Assembly: GCF_000023465.1 (NCBI RefSeq)
Contig: NC_014041.1
Span: forward strand, 1,261,001-1,325,000
Source: Zunongwangia profunda SM-A87
Lineage (GTDB): Bacteria; Bacteroidota; Bacteroidia; Flavobacteriales; Flavobacteriaceae
Length of the DNA stretch: 64,000 bases
Reading direction: 5' to 3'
Shown: positions 28,428 to 37,335 of the stretch, one piece after another
Position numbering within the stretch: the first letter of the stretch is position 1
Layout of the letters: each line of letters opens with the position of its first letter
Notes under the pieces: generated by a model
What the model saw: the letters and a program-made list of their open reading frames with translations, nothing else
What the model was told of the DNA's origin: nothing
Databases searched by the model: none
Made by a program: the position numbers and the translations under genes

Positions 28428-29693
28428 TTAACTTCCTGAGGCAAGTTGCATTAAAATAGTACATAATATCGCGCCGTAGGTTCCTACCACATAACCAAAT
28501 ACCGCTAACAATACACCAACCGTAGCTAATGAAGGATGAAAAGCAGCAGCAACCACAGGTGCTGATGCGGCACCACCAACGTTAGCCTGGCTTCCCACGG
28601 CAAGGAAAAAATATGGAGCTTTTATAAGTTTTGCGGTTACCAATAAAATGATCACATGTATTGTCATCCAAACCAGGCCAATTGCTATTAATCCCGGATT
28701 GTCGAATACAGCCCCTAAATCCATTTTCATTCCTATAGTAGCTACCAGAATATAAATAAAAATACTTCCTATTTTACTAGCTCCGGCACCTTCGTATTGC
28801 TTGAATTTTGTAAAAGAAAGCAGGATACCTATAGCCGTAGCAATGGTGATCATCCAGAAAAACTCTGAAGAAAATGAAGCAAGGGAACTTTTTTTATCCT
28901 GGAAGACATCAAAAGTGCTTACCAGAAAACTTGAAATTTCATCGGCCCCAAAATGCGCAATTCCCACAGCACCAAATGCCAAAGCAAGTATGATCATAAA
29001 ATCGGCCAGGCTGGGAATGCGTTTTACACTTTCTGAATAGGCTGAAACTTTATCCTTTAATTGGGTTATCGCCGAGTTATCTGCCTGAAGCCATTTATCG
29101 ATACGGTCACTTTTTCCAACCCCTAATAGAACGATAGCCATCCAAAGATTAGCTACCACAATATCTACCAAAACCATCCCTCCATATTTTTCGGGATTAT
29201 ATCGATAAATTTCCAGCATGGCTGCCTGATTGGCACCACCGCCAATCCAACTACCGGCAAGGGTAGACAAACCACGCCAGGTCGCATCGAAGCCTGCGCC
29301 TCCAACAGTATCTGGAGAAACAGCAGAAATTAGTAAAATCGCGATCGGTCCACCAATAATAATTCCGATTGTAGCCGCAAAAAACATGATTAGAGCTTTT
29401 GGCCCTAAATTAAAAATTGCTTTTAAATCGATACTTAAAGTCATTAGAACCAAAGAGGCGGGTAACAAATATCTGCTAGCTACAAAGTACAGGTTAGAAA
29501 CCGAAGAATCAATTAGACCTGCGGAATTGAGAATTGCCGGAATTAAATAACACATTAATACACCGGGAACGATTTTATAAAATTTCGCCCAAAATCCTGT
29601 TTTGATCGATGAGGTATAAAAGACAAAACCAAGGGAAATCATTAGCAGTCCAAAGACTACTGCATCGTTTGTAAAAACCGGCATTTCTTCCAT
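28428..29693 (-). CDS. DUF819 family membrane protein
   Basis: The 421-aa protein has about 12 membrane helices and the family stretches TLAGSWIGGGANQAAM (about 145-160) and SAPVVAAAFHPSLATVGVLLA near the C-terminus. DUF819 (YjcL-like) proteins are predicted transporters related to sodium-coupled carriers, with substrate unknown. The start is the ATG at 29693 (MEEMPVFTND); a TTG at 29720 is less likely. It lies between two unrelated minus-strand genes with gaps of 66 and 254 bp. Confidence 0.85.
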   Translation of the reverse strand: MEEMPVFTNDAVVFGLLMISLGFVFYTSSIKTGFWAKFYKIVPGVLMCYLIPAILNSAGLIDSSVSNLYFVASRYLLPASLVLMTLSIDLKAIFNLGPKALIMFFAATIGIIIGGPIAILLISAVSPDTVGGAGFDATWRGLSTLAGSWIGGGANQAAMLEIYRYNPEKYGGMVLVDIVVANLWMAIVLLGVGKSDRIDKWLQADNSAITQLKDKVSAYSESVKRIPSLADFMIILALAFGAVGIAHFGADEISSFLVSTFDVFQDKKSSLASFSSEFFWMITIATAIGILLSFTKFKQYEGAGASKIGSIFIYILVATIGMKMDLGAVFDNPGLIAIGLVWMTIHVIILLVTAKLIKAPYFFLAVGSQANVGGAASAPVVAAAFHPSLATVGVLLAVFGYVVGTYGAILCTILMQLASGS

Positions 29694-29759
29694 AGAATTA
29701 GATTTGCAAGCAAAATACAAATTATATTCTACCTGCCTAATTTTAGTTTTGTATTGAAT

Positions 29760-30575
29760 TTATAATGAAAATAATTTTTGGAGACTTTGCGCAACACCAT
29801 CTTCTTTGGCATTGGCAGTAACTGCTGTAGAAACATCCAGGACTTCCTGGCGAGCATTCGCCACGGCAATGCCCATACCAACGCCTCCAATCATTTCTAC
29901 ATCATTATAATTATCGCCAAAAGCAATAGTATCTTCTTTAGAAATATTAAAATGGTGTGCTAACAAATATTCAATTGCAGAGAATTTTGAAATTTTCTTA
30001 TTGGCGATTTCAAGGTAGTTTTTATTAGAACGGTAAAAATGAAGTTCATCATTATAATTTTTGGATAAAAATTCACTGATCTCGTCAATTTTTTCCGGTT
30101 CGCCCATCGCCATAATTTTATGCGGTGCTTTATGTTCTGTAGTCCATTTTTCAATCACTTCAGCATTCGACTTTATTTGTGGACTTACCTTGGTATTATT
30201 TTCTTCACGCTGGGCCCAAAAATCTGTTTGAGGTACATACCATTCATTGTTATAATATAAACTTAAATGAACATTTAAATTATTTTCAGTATTGAATTGG
30301 TGGATTGCTTTTAAAATATCCATGGGGATTTCTACAGAACTAATAGGTTGGTCGTTTACTAAAACCAGCCCGCCGTTATAAGCGATTATAGGTGATTCTC
30401 TAATATCCAGTTCTTCCTGAAGGTGATACATGGCATCTGGCATTCTTGCCGAAATTAATACTACGGGGACTTGTTTTTTTACTTCTTTTATTGTTTGGAT
30501 GGTAAGCGGAGAAAGTTCTCTTTCTTTGTTTAAAAGTGTGCCGTCGATGTCTGAAAAGACAATTTTATACTTCAT
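29760..30575 (-). CDS. Cof-type HAD phosphatase
   Basis: The 271-aa protein has HAD motif I FSDIDGTLLNKE (about 6-17), motif II VVLISAR, and motif IV GDNYNDVEMIGGVGMGIAVANA (in part), with a C2-type cap between. Cof/YbjI-type enzymes dephosphorylate sugar phosphates, pyridoxal phosphate or flavin nucleotides; the substrate here is unknown. Its ATG overlaps the stop of the 56-aa ribbon-helix-helix gene by one base (TAATG). It is therefore the last gene of the five-gene operon starting at 32996. Confidence 0.92.
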   Translation of the reverse strand: MKYKIVFSDIDGTLLNKERELSPLTIQTIKEVKKQVPVVLISARMPDAMYHLQEELDIRESPIIAYNGGLVLVNDQPISSVEIPMDILKAIHQFNTENNLNVHLSLYYNNEWYVPQTDFWAQREENNTKVSPQIKSNAEVIEKWTTEHKAPHKIMAMGEPEKIDEISEFLSKNYNDELHFYRSNKNYLEIANKKISKFSAIEYLLAHHFNISKEDTIAFGDNYNDVEMIGGVGMGIAVANARQEVLDVSTAVTANAKEDGVAQSLQKLFSL

Positions 30576-30745
30576 TAGTTTTCTTTGTTTTTATTTTTAG
30601 GATGTCTACTTGCTTCTTTTAAACATTTACTTAGCATCCACTCAATCTGCCCATTGGTGCTTCGAAATTCATCTGAAGCCCATTTCTCAACAGCTTTTAG
30701 CATGTCTTCATCTACCCGTAATGCAAATGCTTTTTTCTTGCTCAT
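30575..30745 (-). CDS. Arc-like ribbon-helix-helix protein, 56 aa
   Basis: The minus-strand frame gives MSKKKAFALRVDEDMLKAVE, then KWASDEFRSTNGQIEWMLSK and a lysine-rich tail ending KNKNKEN. The layout (a basic beta strand KKAFALRV, then two helices with an SxNGQI turn) fits the Arc/MetJ ribbon-helix-helix fold, which binds DNA as a dimer. It starts 3 bp after the alpha/beta hydrolase gene stops and its stop overlaps the HAD start, so it is translated as part of the operon. It is too short for a usual ORF scan. Autoregulation of the operon is possible, but no operator was identified. Confidence 0.82.
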   Translation of the reverse strand: MSKKKAFALRVDEDMLKAVEKWASDEFRSTNGQIEWMLSKCLKEASRHPKNKNKEN

Positions 30746-30748
30746 ATT

Positions 30749-31651
30749 CTATAATTCCTGGATGAATTTTGTTAATGCAGGAACCAAATCTGGATGCAAA
30801 ACTAATTCTCCCTCTTCATTTTTCCTCGTTTCGGTATCATATTTTAAAATATGGGTCATGTTTTCCAAAAGTAATAATTCGGCATTACTTACCATAGCTT
30901 TTAATTCTTCCGCATCTTTAGGGCTTATTTGCATATCTTTAGTTCCCGTTACAATTAAAATGGGAATATCCAGTTTTTGGATTTCTTCTTTAGGATCGTA
31001 TTGATCCCAGGATTTTAAAAATTGCAAGAAGGATGGTCTAAATATACCTGTTAAAAAGGGCTCTATTTGTTTTATGGTATCGGTCTCTCGTAGCTCCTTA
31101 AATTTTGCTCTTGTAGTGTTAGCCAGTTCGGGTGATTTTTTGCTAAGTTGTACTGCTATTTTTTCGCTTATTTTATTTGCAGGCCCTGCAATAGAAATAA
31201 ATCCTGAAGCACGATCTTTAGCCACAATCATTCCCACTAAAGAACCCTGGCTATGGCCAATAACCACTATCTTTTTATAATTTAATGAATTTTCTAAATA
31301 GTTTACTGCGGTAATGGCATCTTCAATAAAATCATCAAACGAAAGATTGGCTGTCGTTATTTGGAGCTCTTTTAATCTTAAGAGTCTTCTATCGTACCTA
31401 AAACTGGCAATGTTATTTTTAGCTAAACCATGCGCCAGCATTTCTAAACAATGGTTATTAAAGGCAGGACTATTACCGTCACGATCTGCTGGGCCAGACC
31501 CTGGAATAATTACTGCGGCAATATCAGTTTCTTCAGTAGAAAGGCATAAGGTTCCGTGAACATATTTATTGATCTCTATATCTTTATCTTCAAACTGAGC
31601 AAAACAAAAATTGATACTGAAAATGGATAATATGAAAACAAATTTTTTCAT
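30749..31651 (-). CDS. Secreted alpha/beta hydrolase
   Basis: The 300-aa protein has a signal peptide (MKKFVFILSIFSINFCFAQ) and an alpha/beta hydrolase core: oxyanion region IIPGSGPADRDGN, nucleophile elbow VIGHSQGS (about 132-139), acidic residue in LIVTGTKDMQI, and the catalytic His in ENMTHILKY. It resembles the serine aminopeptidase / acyl-esterase branch. The substrate is unknown. Its start overlaps the end of the upstream PH-like gene by 4 bases, showing tight coupling. Confidence 0.88.
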   Translation of the reverse strand: MKKFVFILSIFSINFCFAQFEDKDIEINKYVHGTLCLSTEETDIAAVIIPGSGPADRDGNSPAFNNHCLEMLAHGLAKNNIASFRYDRRLLRLKELQITTANLSFDDFIEDAITAVNYLENSLNYKKIVVIGHSQGSLVGMIVAKDRASGFISIAGPANKISEKIAVQLSKKSPELANTTRAKFKELRETDTIKQIEPFLTGIFRPSFLQFLKSWDQYDPKEEIQKLDIPILIVTGTKDMQISPKDAEELKAMVSNAELLLLENMTHILKYDTETRKNEEGELVLHPDLVPALTKFIQEL

Positions 31652-32127
31652 TCCTGAATATTAAAATATCTATTAATTACGCGATCTGCGTTTTTTAATT
31701 GCTGCGTTCCAACAAGAAAGTATTTCCCCTCTTTGGTTTTTAACTGAATTCCTTTATCGCCTTTTACATTATAAGCTTTGTGCTTTCTAAAAACCCGAAT
31801 TCCCCAGCCACCAAATTCGCTAAATGCATTGTATTTTCTGGTATGGGCAGTTTCGAGATCTTTCCAGCTAAATGCTTTTTTAGTAAAGCTAAAAGGGCTA
31901 AACCAAACCTGAATTCCAAATTTGTCGATTCTTGTATGCAGTTTTACAAAGAGAATGCCAACACATACCAATAAACCAACAATAGGTCCAATCAGTTTAC
32001 CTATTGATAAGTTTTCTGAAAAGTCTTCAATAGAAAGCAGTCTTAGAAGAATACCAATCCCCGAAATTAAACATATTAGGATAAGCCACCACTGTGTAAA
32101 TCGTTGCTCTTCTTTAAATACTCGCAT
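31648..32127 (-). CDS. Small membrane protein, PH-like C-terminal part
   Basis: The 159-aa protein has two N-terminal membrane helices (about 12-32 and 43-63), then a ~90-residue soluble part (TRIDKFGIQVWFSPF, WKDLETAHTRKY, GIQLKTKEGKYFLVGTQQLK) with the strand pattern and the final KTKEGKYFLVGTQ of bacterial PH-like domains. I do not recognise a named family. It sits 8 bp downstream of the SPFH gene and overlaps the hydrolase gene, so it probably works at the membrane with the SPFH protein. Confidence 0.75.
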   Translation of the reverse strand: MRVFKEEQRFTQWWLILICLISGIGILLRLLSIEDFSENLSIGKLIGPIVGLLVCVGILFVKLHTRIDKFGIQVWFSPFSFTKKAFSWKDLETAHTRKYNAFSEFGGWGIRVFRKHKAYNVKGDKGIQLKTKEGKYFLVGTQQLKNADRVINRYFNIQE

Positions 32128-32135
32128 AAATTAAA

Positions 32136-32996
32136 TTAGTGATTTAGCGTTCCGGCATTTACCACAGGCGAAGCATCTTTGTCACCGCAAAGAATGACCA
32201 TTAAATTACTTACCATTGCTGCACGGCGTTCTTCATCTAAATGCACGATTTCTTTTTTTCCTAATTCATCTAAAGCCATTTCAACCATACTAACTGCTCC
32301 TTCAACAATTTTATGACGGGCAGCAACAATAGCCGTTGCCTGCTGTCTTTTAAGCATGGCGCTAGCAATCTCATTGGCATAGGCCAAATAACCAATACGT
32401 GCCTCTAGTACTTCTATCCCGGCAATTTCAAGGCGCTCTTCCAATTCTTTTTCCAAAGCATCGCTTACTTCGTTCATACTGCTTCTAAGCGTGATATCTT
32501 CATCTAAGCCTTCGTCGGCAAAATTGTCGTATGGATACATACTTGCCAGTTTTCTAACGGCAGCATCGGTTTGTACTATCACAAAATTTTCAAAATTGTC
32601 AACATCAAAAGAAGCTCTGTACGTATCCCTAACACGCCAAACCAGAATGGTGCTTATCATCACAGGATTTCCAAGTTTATCGTTGACTTTTAATCGCTCA
32701 CTATCAAAGTTTCTGGCGCGTAAGGAAATTTTCTTTTTAGTATAAAAGGGATTCGTCCAAAATAGTCCGTTTTTTTTCACAGTTCCGCGATAGTCTCCAA
32801 ATAAAAGGAGGACACGGGATTCATTAGGGTTTACCAGGATAAAACCCGGGGCAAGAAAAATCGCCAGTACGATTCCAAGAATAAACCAGGTAGTTTTTAA
32901 TGCTATAAGCCCAAAAATGCTTCCGAAGAATAATATGATAAAAATGAATAGCATAAAATACCCATTTGAGGGTGATGAAGATTTTTCCTGTGTCAT
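32136..32996 (-). CDS. SPFH/stomatin-like membrane protein
   Basis: The 286-aa protein has a hydrophobic N-terminus (about 10-55, two close segments), an SPFH/band 7 domain starting at NPNESRVLLLFGDYRGTVKK, and a helical region rich in A, E and R (LEARIGYLAYANEIASAMLK, then RQQATAIVAARHKIVEGAV). SPFH proteins form ring-shaped membrane assemblies that organise membrane proteins and proteases. No NfeD partner is adjacent; the partners here are the PH-like protein, hydrolase, RHH and HAD genes. It is first in that operon, divergent from the S1/P1 nuclease gene with 124 bp between. Confidence 0.9.
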   Translation of the reverse strand: MTQEKSSSPSNGYFMLFIFIILFFGSIFGLIALKTTWFILGIVLAIFLAPGFILVNPNESRVLLLFGDYRGTVKKNGLFWTNPFYTKKKISLRARNFDSERLKVNDKLGNPVMISTILVWRVRDTYRASFDVDNFENFVIVQTDAAVRKLASMYPYDNFADEGLDEDITLRSSMNEVSDALEKELEERLEIAGIEVLEARIGYLAYANEIASAMLKRQQATAIVAARHKIVEGAVSMVEMALDELGKKEIVHLDEERRAAMVSNLMVILCGDKDASPVVNAGTLNH

Positions 32997-33094
32997 AATT
33001 AGTAATTTTAATTGATATTAAATGGATATCATAAATATATTGAATTGAATATAAATGGAGTCGATGTTTAACATTTAATTTACCTGAGCTTGGT

Positions 33095-33102
33095 TATATT
33101 TG
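33095..33102 (+). promoter_or_regulatory. -7 box of the S1/P1 nuclease gene
   Basis: TATATTTG matches TAnnTTTG, 18 bp before the ATG at 33121. No convincing TTG lies at the right distance upstream. Confidence 0.45.
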
Positions 33103-33120
33103 CCCTAAAATTTATCTGGA

Positions 33121-33900
33121 ATGAAAAGAATATTGATTGTATTTGTGGCACTATTTATAAGTCAAATAAATTTTGCAAAAGATAATGAATGGGGAAAAAC
33201 GGGACATCGAACTACTGGGGAAATTGCACAGGCACATCTTTCTAGAAGAGCACAAAAAGCTATTAATAAATTATTAAATGGTCATAGTTTGGCGTTTGTA
33301 GCAAATCATGGTGACGATATAAAAAGTGATCCTGCTTATAGAAAATACAGTTCATGGCATTATGTGAATATAGATCCGGAGGCTACTGCATATGATCCAG
33401 AAACCGCTAGTGAAGATGGTGACCTCATAATGGGAATTAGAAAGTGTATAGCCGTTTTAAAGGATAAAAATTCCAGCAAAGAGGACAAGCAGTTTCATTT
33501 AAAAATGCTGGTGCATTTTGTAGGTGACCTTCATCAGCCGTTTCACGTAGGGCACGCTTCAGATTTGGGTGGAAACCGAATAGATGTAAAATGGTTTGGA
33601 AAAAAGACCAATATCCATAGCGTTTGGGATAGTAAGATGATCGATTCTTACCAGATGAGCTATACCGAACTTGCTGAAAATAGGGATGAATTAAGCAAGA
33701 TTCAGGTAAAAGCGATTCAGGACGGTGACGTATTGGATTGGGTTTATGAAAGCAGGGATTTAGCTGAGCAGCTATATAAATCTGTAGAAGAGGATGATGA
33801 TCTTAGCTACGCGTATATGTATGAATGGTTTCCTACCGTAAGGCTGCAATTGCAAAAAGGGGGGATTCGTTTAGCTAAAATTCTAAATGAGATTTATTAA
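33121..33900 (+). CDS. S1/P1-type secreted nuclease
   Basis: The 259-aa protein has a signal peptide (MKRILIVFVALFISQINFAK), followed closely by the mature-end tryptophan in DNEWGKTGHRTTGEIAQ. The trinuclear zinc ligands are visible in the order Trp, GHR, WHYVNID, HFVGDLHQPFH (about 141-151), HSVWDSKM. S1/P1 enzymes cut single-stranded DNA and RNA and remove 3' phosphates from nucleotides, and would act outside the cytoplasm, probably to scavenge phosphate or nucleosides. Length is typical of bacterial members. It is a single gene converging on the AlkB-like gene. Confidence 0.93.
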   Translation: MKRILIVFVALFISQINFAKDNEWGKTGHRTTGEIAQAHLSRRAQKAINKLLNGHSLAFVANHGDDIKSDPAYRKYSSWHYVNIDPEATAYDPETASEDGDLIMGIRKCIAVLKDKNSSKEDKQFHLKMLVHFVGDLHQPFHVGHASDLGGNRIDVKWFGKKTNIHSVWDSKMIDSYQMSYTELAENRDELSKIQVKAIQDGDVLDWVYESRDLAEQLYKSVEEDDDLSYAYMYEWFPTVRLQLQKGGIRLAKILNEIY

Positions 33901-33950
33901 GTTGCAAAAAACTTTACTATTAATATCTGCCGAACTTTTACTTAGGTTCC

Positions 33951-34529
33951 TTAACCTATAATTTGCCTAAAAGTGAGGTTGATCCTTGGGGTAACCTGTT
34001 TTTTTGTTTTAGGAAGTTGATGTTTCCAAAAATGCTGGGTTTCTCCTGCCATAATTAATAAACTACCAGGAGCTAAGACAAGTTTTTGTTTTAGCTCCTT
34101 TTTTGTTTTATGCTGAAGATGAAACATACGCGCTCCACCTAAGCTTATAGAAGCGATTACAGGGTTTATACCTAATTCTTTTTCATCATCGCTATGCCAC
34201 CCCATACTATCCTGCCCATCGCGGTATAAATTGGCCAGACAAACGTTAAATCTGTTATTTGTAAAGTTTTCGAGCTTCTCTCTCAATAATTGAAGGATTT
34301 CAGGGAATGGATCGGGATTCATTGTAATATTAGAGTAGGTATATGATTTTTCTCCAAAAAGATGTGTTAAGCGTGGTTGCATCATTTCTTTTCCAAATAT
34401 TTTAATTGCTTCCTGAATCCAGTTAGTTTGAGAGTGAAGTGTGTGAAAGACTTTCTCTGCAATATCAGGTTGTAAGAAGTTAGGTTTGTAAATTAAATTT
34501 GCTTGTGGCAGCGTAAATTCTTCTTTCAT
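33951..34529 (-). CDS. AlkB-like 2-oxoglutarate/iron dioxygenase
   Basis: The 192-aa protein has the Fe(II) ligands in GWHSDDEKELG (His and Asp) and in HFWKHQLPKTKK (second His), and the 2-oxoglutarate-binding arginines in TPRINLTFR at the C-terminus, the AlkB order. Such enzymes reverse alkylation damage on DNA or RNA bases. It resembles the ALKBH2/3-like group with NLYRDGQDSMGWHSD. It starts 1 bp after the stop of the DoxX gene, so the two form an operon, though a functional link is not known. Confidence 0.93.
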   Translation of the reverse strand: MKEEFTLPQANLIYKPNFLQPDIAEKVFHTLHSQTNWIQEAIKIFGKEMMQPRLTHLFGEKSYTYSNITMNPDPFPEILQLLREKLENFTNNRFNVCLANLYRDGQDSMGWHSDDEKELGINPVIASISLGGARMFHLQHKTKKELKQKLVLAPGSLLIMAGETQHFWKHQLPKTKKQVTPRINLTFRQIIG

Positions 34530-34530
34530 T

Positions 34531-34890
34531 TTAATATTTCAAATAAAACCATGCCCACCAAATTAACAAAAACTGTAGCGGAATTCGAAGTATTAAAATC
34601 CATTTTGGTAAACCAGCACCGGCTTCAGGAGAAGAAAGCATATAAAAATGGACACTAAAAAAGACCAATAACATGGCAATGATCCCGTAAATTGCATAAT
34701 CTTTCGTTAGCGCAAAACAAACGGCTATTCCCAAAATGATTTCTGCAACGCCGCTTAAATAAACCATGTTAAGATGGTAGGGGATATAAGGCGGCATTAT
34801 TTTCATGTACATTTTTGGTTTAATAAAATGATTTATCCCTGCGATGGTATACATGATGCCCATTAAATAAAGATGCCATGGATATTGCAT
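34531..34890 (-). CDS. DoxX family membrane protein
   Basis: The 119-aa protein has four membrane helices and the DoxX-like features GIMYTIAGINHFIKPKMYMK and MVYLSGVAEIILGIAV. Members are found with thiol or quinone chemistry in some bacteria, but no specific role can be given. It is the first gene of a two-gene unit with the AlkB-like gene. The next gene, the hybrid kinase, is divergent, with 142 bp between. Confidence 0.85.
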   Translation of the reverse strand: MQYPWHLYLMGIMYTIAGINHFIKPKMYMKIMPPYIPYHLNMVYLSGVAEIILGIAVCFALTKDYAIYGIIAMLLVFFSVHFYMLSSPEAGAGLPKWILILRIPLQFLLIWWAWFYLKY

Positions 34891-35032
34891 GATATAATTT
34901 TTTTAAGGAAGATAACCTTATTGACTCTAATATTAATATTTTTGAAACTTATTTTAGACGGTTTAGTACTTTTTTTGTTTAATTAGCTTAAATAAATTAA
35001 TTTTCTCTGCTGGACATTGCTAACTATTTTCT

Positions 35033-37255
35033 GTGAGCTTGATACAAAATCTTTTTTTCTCTTCACTTCTTTTTATTTTTATTGTTAAGCCATTAAGTGC
35101 TCAGGATAAAAAGGTTAGTAAAGATAGCCTGGAAAGCCTGTTTAATAATTCTATTACTTTATTTAACGATTATAACTACCATGAAGGTATCCAGACTTCT
35201 ATGCGTTTAATTGAACTGGCAGAGTTAGTAGAAAGTAATTATTTTTTGTATCACGGCCATAATAACCTTGGGGTAGCTTATGAGGAGCTGGGCGATACAA
35301 TGCGGGCAAAAACGCATTATGAAAGATCTCTAGTTTTTGCCAAAGCTACGCAAAACGATACCCTTATTATGTGGTCTTACAATAATATGGGAAATATTTT
35401 TTCAGAACGTAAAGAAGATTATCAAAAGGGAATTTATAATTATAAAAAGGTAATCGATCTTGCCAAAAAACTGAACAATCAAGAAGAGCTTGTGGCGCCT
35501 TATATCAATATTGCCTGGACTTATCTTGATAAAAATCGAGTGCCAATCGCAAAACCATATTTAGACAGTGCGAAAGGAGTTTTAAAACGTGTGCATGGTA
35601 GTTATCTGGATGCAGAGTTAGATATGTTATACGGAAGGTATTTTTTGGAATCAAATCAATTGGATTCTGCTAAAGTGTATTTTGAAAGATCAACAAAAAT
35701 CGTAGATGAGGATAGCCTAATTTACGAGGGAGCTGAAACTTATAAATGGTATGCCGAATTGCTTTTTAGAAAAGGTGAATTTAAAGCAGCCTTTAAAGCC
35801 CTTAAAAGGCAACATGAATATGAGTCTGAAATTTTTGATCATACTAATACAGCCCAAATTCAGGCTGCAAATACCAGATTTGATATAAACGAGTACCAGA
35901 AAAATTTAGAACTGGCCAAACAGCAAAAAAACTATCAGGAAAAAATTATAGCCAAATCTAACGAAAAGCTCATTCTGCTAATTGTAGCTGCGATCATACT
36001 ATTTATCATCTTAATTTTTCTAAACCGTATTAACAGCTCTCGTAAAATATTGATTACAGAATTACAGGAAAAAAATAAGGAGCTGAGAAAGTCGAAAGAG
36101 GAAACAGAGCGACTGTCTAATTTAAAAACACAATTTTTCTCTACGGTTAGTCACGAATTAAGGACACCACTCTACGGTGTAATAGGGTTAACTTCTTTGT
36201 TGCTCGATGATAAGGGGTTAAAGGAGCACCAAAAGGATTTAAAATCTCTGAAATTTTCAGCAGATTATTTATTGGCATTAATCAATGATGTACTTCAGAT
36301 CAATAAGATGGAAGCTAAAGAAGTCAAGTTAGAGTCAGTTTCTTTTAATTTTAGAGAATTACTGCAAAGCATTATGCAAACGCTGGAATTTACCAGGCTT
36401 CAGAATAAAAATAAGATTCATCTTGAAATTGATCAAAATATCCCGCAATTTTTGTTGGGAGATTCTGTTAGGTTTTCTCAGATTATGGTAAACCTTGTAG
36501 GAAATGCATTAAAATTTACTGAGCGTGGCAATATCTGGATTCGCGCAACCGTGATCGATACTACAGAAGCGGCTTATAATATTAAAATTGAGGTTGAAGA
36601 TGATGGCATAGGAATTCCATTAAGCAAGCAAAAGGAAATCTTTGAAGAGTTCTCACAACTAAAACCTTCTAATTATAATTATCAGGGAACAGGATTAGGT
36701 TTACCGATTGTAAAGAAAATGCTGAAATTATTCGAGTCGGATATTCACCTACGAAGTGAAGAGCATCAGGGTTCTTGTTTTAGTTTTGTGCTTAACTTTA
36801 AAAAAGATCAGGAAAAGGCTGGGGTGCCAGTTACCAAAGTTAAAGATCTAAAAGAGGACATTACCGATAATTGGCATTTAAAATCAAAACATCGTATTTT
36901 AATTGTTGATGATAACCGGATTAACCAGGTGGTAACCAAGCGAATTTTAGAGCAAAAAAAATTTGTTTGTGAAATTGCTCAAGATGGATATGAGGCTATT
37001 AAAAAAGTAAAGGAAGCTACTTTCGATTTAGTATTAATGGATGTAAATATGCCAGGTATAACCGGAATGGAAGCCACCCAAAAGATTAGAAATTTTAATA
37101 AAGTCATTCCAATCGTTGCACTAACTGCTGTTGAGGTAGAGGAGATTAGAGAAAAAATACATAGCGCGGGGATGAATGATATTATCGTAAAACCTTATGA
37201 CGTACAACAATTTTACCGGGTAATTTATAGGAATATCCTACCGGTAACCTCCTAA
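35033..37255 (+). CDS. Hybrid sensor histidine kinase with TPR sensor region
   Basis: The 740-aa protein begins with a signal peptide (SLLFIFIVKPLSAQ), then tetratricopeptide-like repeats (about 30-280, e.g. GHNNLGVAYEELGDTMRAKT), one membrane helix (about 312-331), a coiled coil, a HisKA domain with phospho-His374 in STVSHELRTPLYG, an HATPase domain with NLVGNALKFT and GTGLGLPIVKK, and a receiver domain with Asp670 in LVLMDVNMPG. The TPR part would face the periplasm. The start is GTG at 35033 (or TTG at 35039): an in-frame stop lies at 35021, and no ATG occurs before the signal peptide ends. No output regulator is adjacent. Confidence 0.92.
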   Translation: MSLIQNLFFSSLLFIFIVKPLSAQDKKVSKDSLESLFNNSITLFNDYNYHEGIQTSMRLIELAELVESNYFLYHGHNNLGVAYEELGDTMRAKTHYERSLVFAKATQNDTLIMWSYNNMGNIFSERKEDYQKGIYNYKKVIDLAKKLNNQEELVAPYINIAWTYLDKNRVPIAKPYLDSAKGVLKRVHGSYLDAELDMLYGRYFLESNQLDSAKVYFERSTKIVDEDSLIYEGAETYKWYAELLFRKGEFKAAFKALKRQHEYESEIFDHTNTAQIQAANTRFDINEYQKNLELAKQQKNYQEKIIAKSNEKLILLIVAAIILFIILIFLNRINSSRKILITELQEKNKELRKSKEETERLSNLKTQFFSTVSHELRTPLYGVIGLTSLLLDDKGLKEHQKDLKSLKFSADYLLALINDVLQINKMEAKEVKLESVSFNFRELLQSIMQTLEFTRLQNKNKIHLEIDQNIPQFLLGDSVRFSQIMVNLVGNALKFTERGNIWIRATVIDTTEAAYNIKIEVEDDGIGIPLSKQKEIFEEFSQLKPSNYNYQGTGLGLPIVKKMLKLFESDIHLRSEEHQGSCFSFVLNFKKDQEKAGVPVTKVKDLKEDITDNWHLKSKHRILIVDDNRINQVVTKRILEQKKFVCEIAQDGYEAIKKVKEATFDLVLMDVNMPGITGMEATQKIRNFNKVIPIVALTAVEVEEIREKIHSAGMNDIIVKPYDVQQFYRVIYRNILPVTS

Positions 37256-37335
37256 TAGTATATACTGGTTTGCTTTAATTGATTAAAAGCATTAAAGATT
37301 TAATAGCGGTTTTTTAAATCTTTATTGCTGCTTAC

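Noticed and set aside
30585..31004. 139-codon plus-strand frame opposite the hydrolase and RHH genes
   Set aside because: It is antisense to two well-supported overlapping genes and has low-complexity serine/phenylalanine content typical of reverse reading.
36001..37255. Hybrid kinase as part of a one-component polysaccharide-utilisation system
   Set aside because: It has no AraC-type output domain, and no SusC/SusD genes occur in the window.
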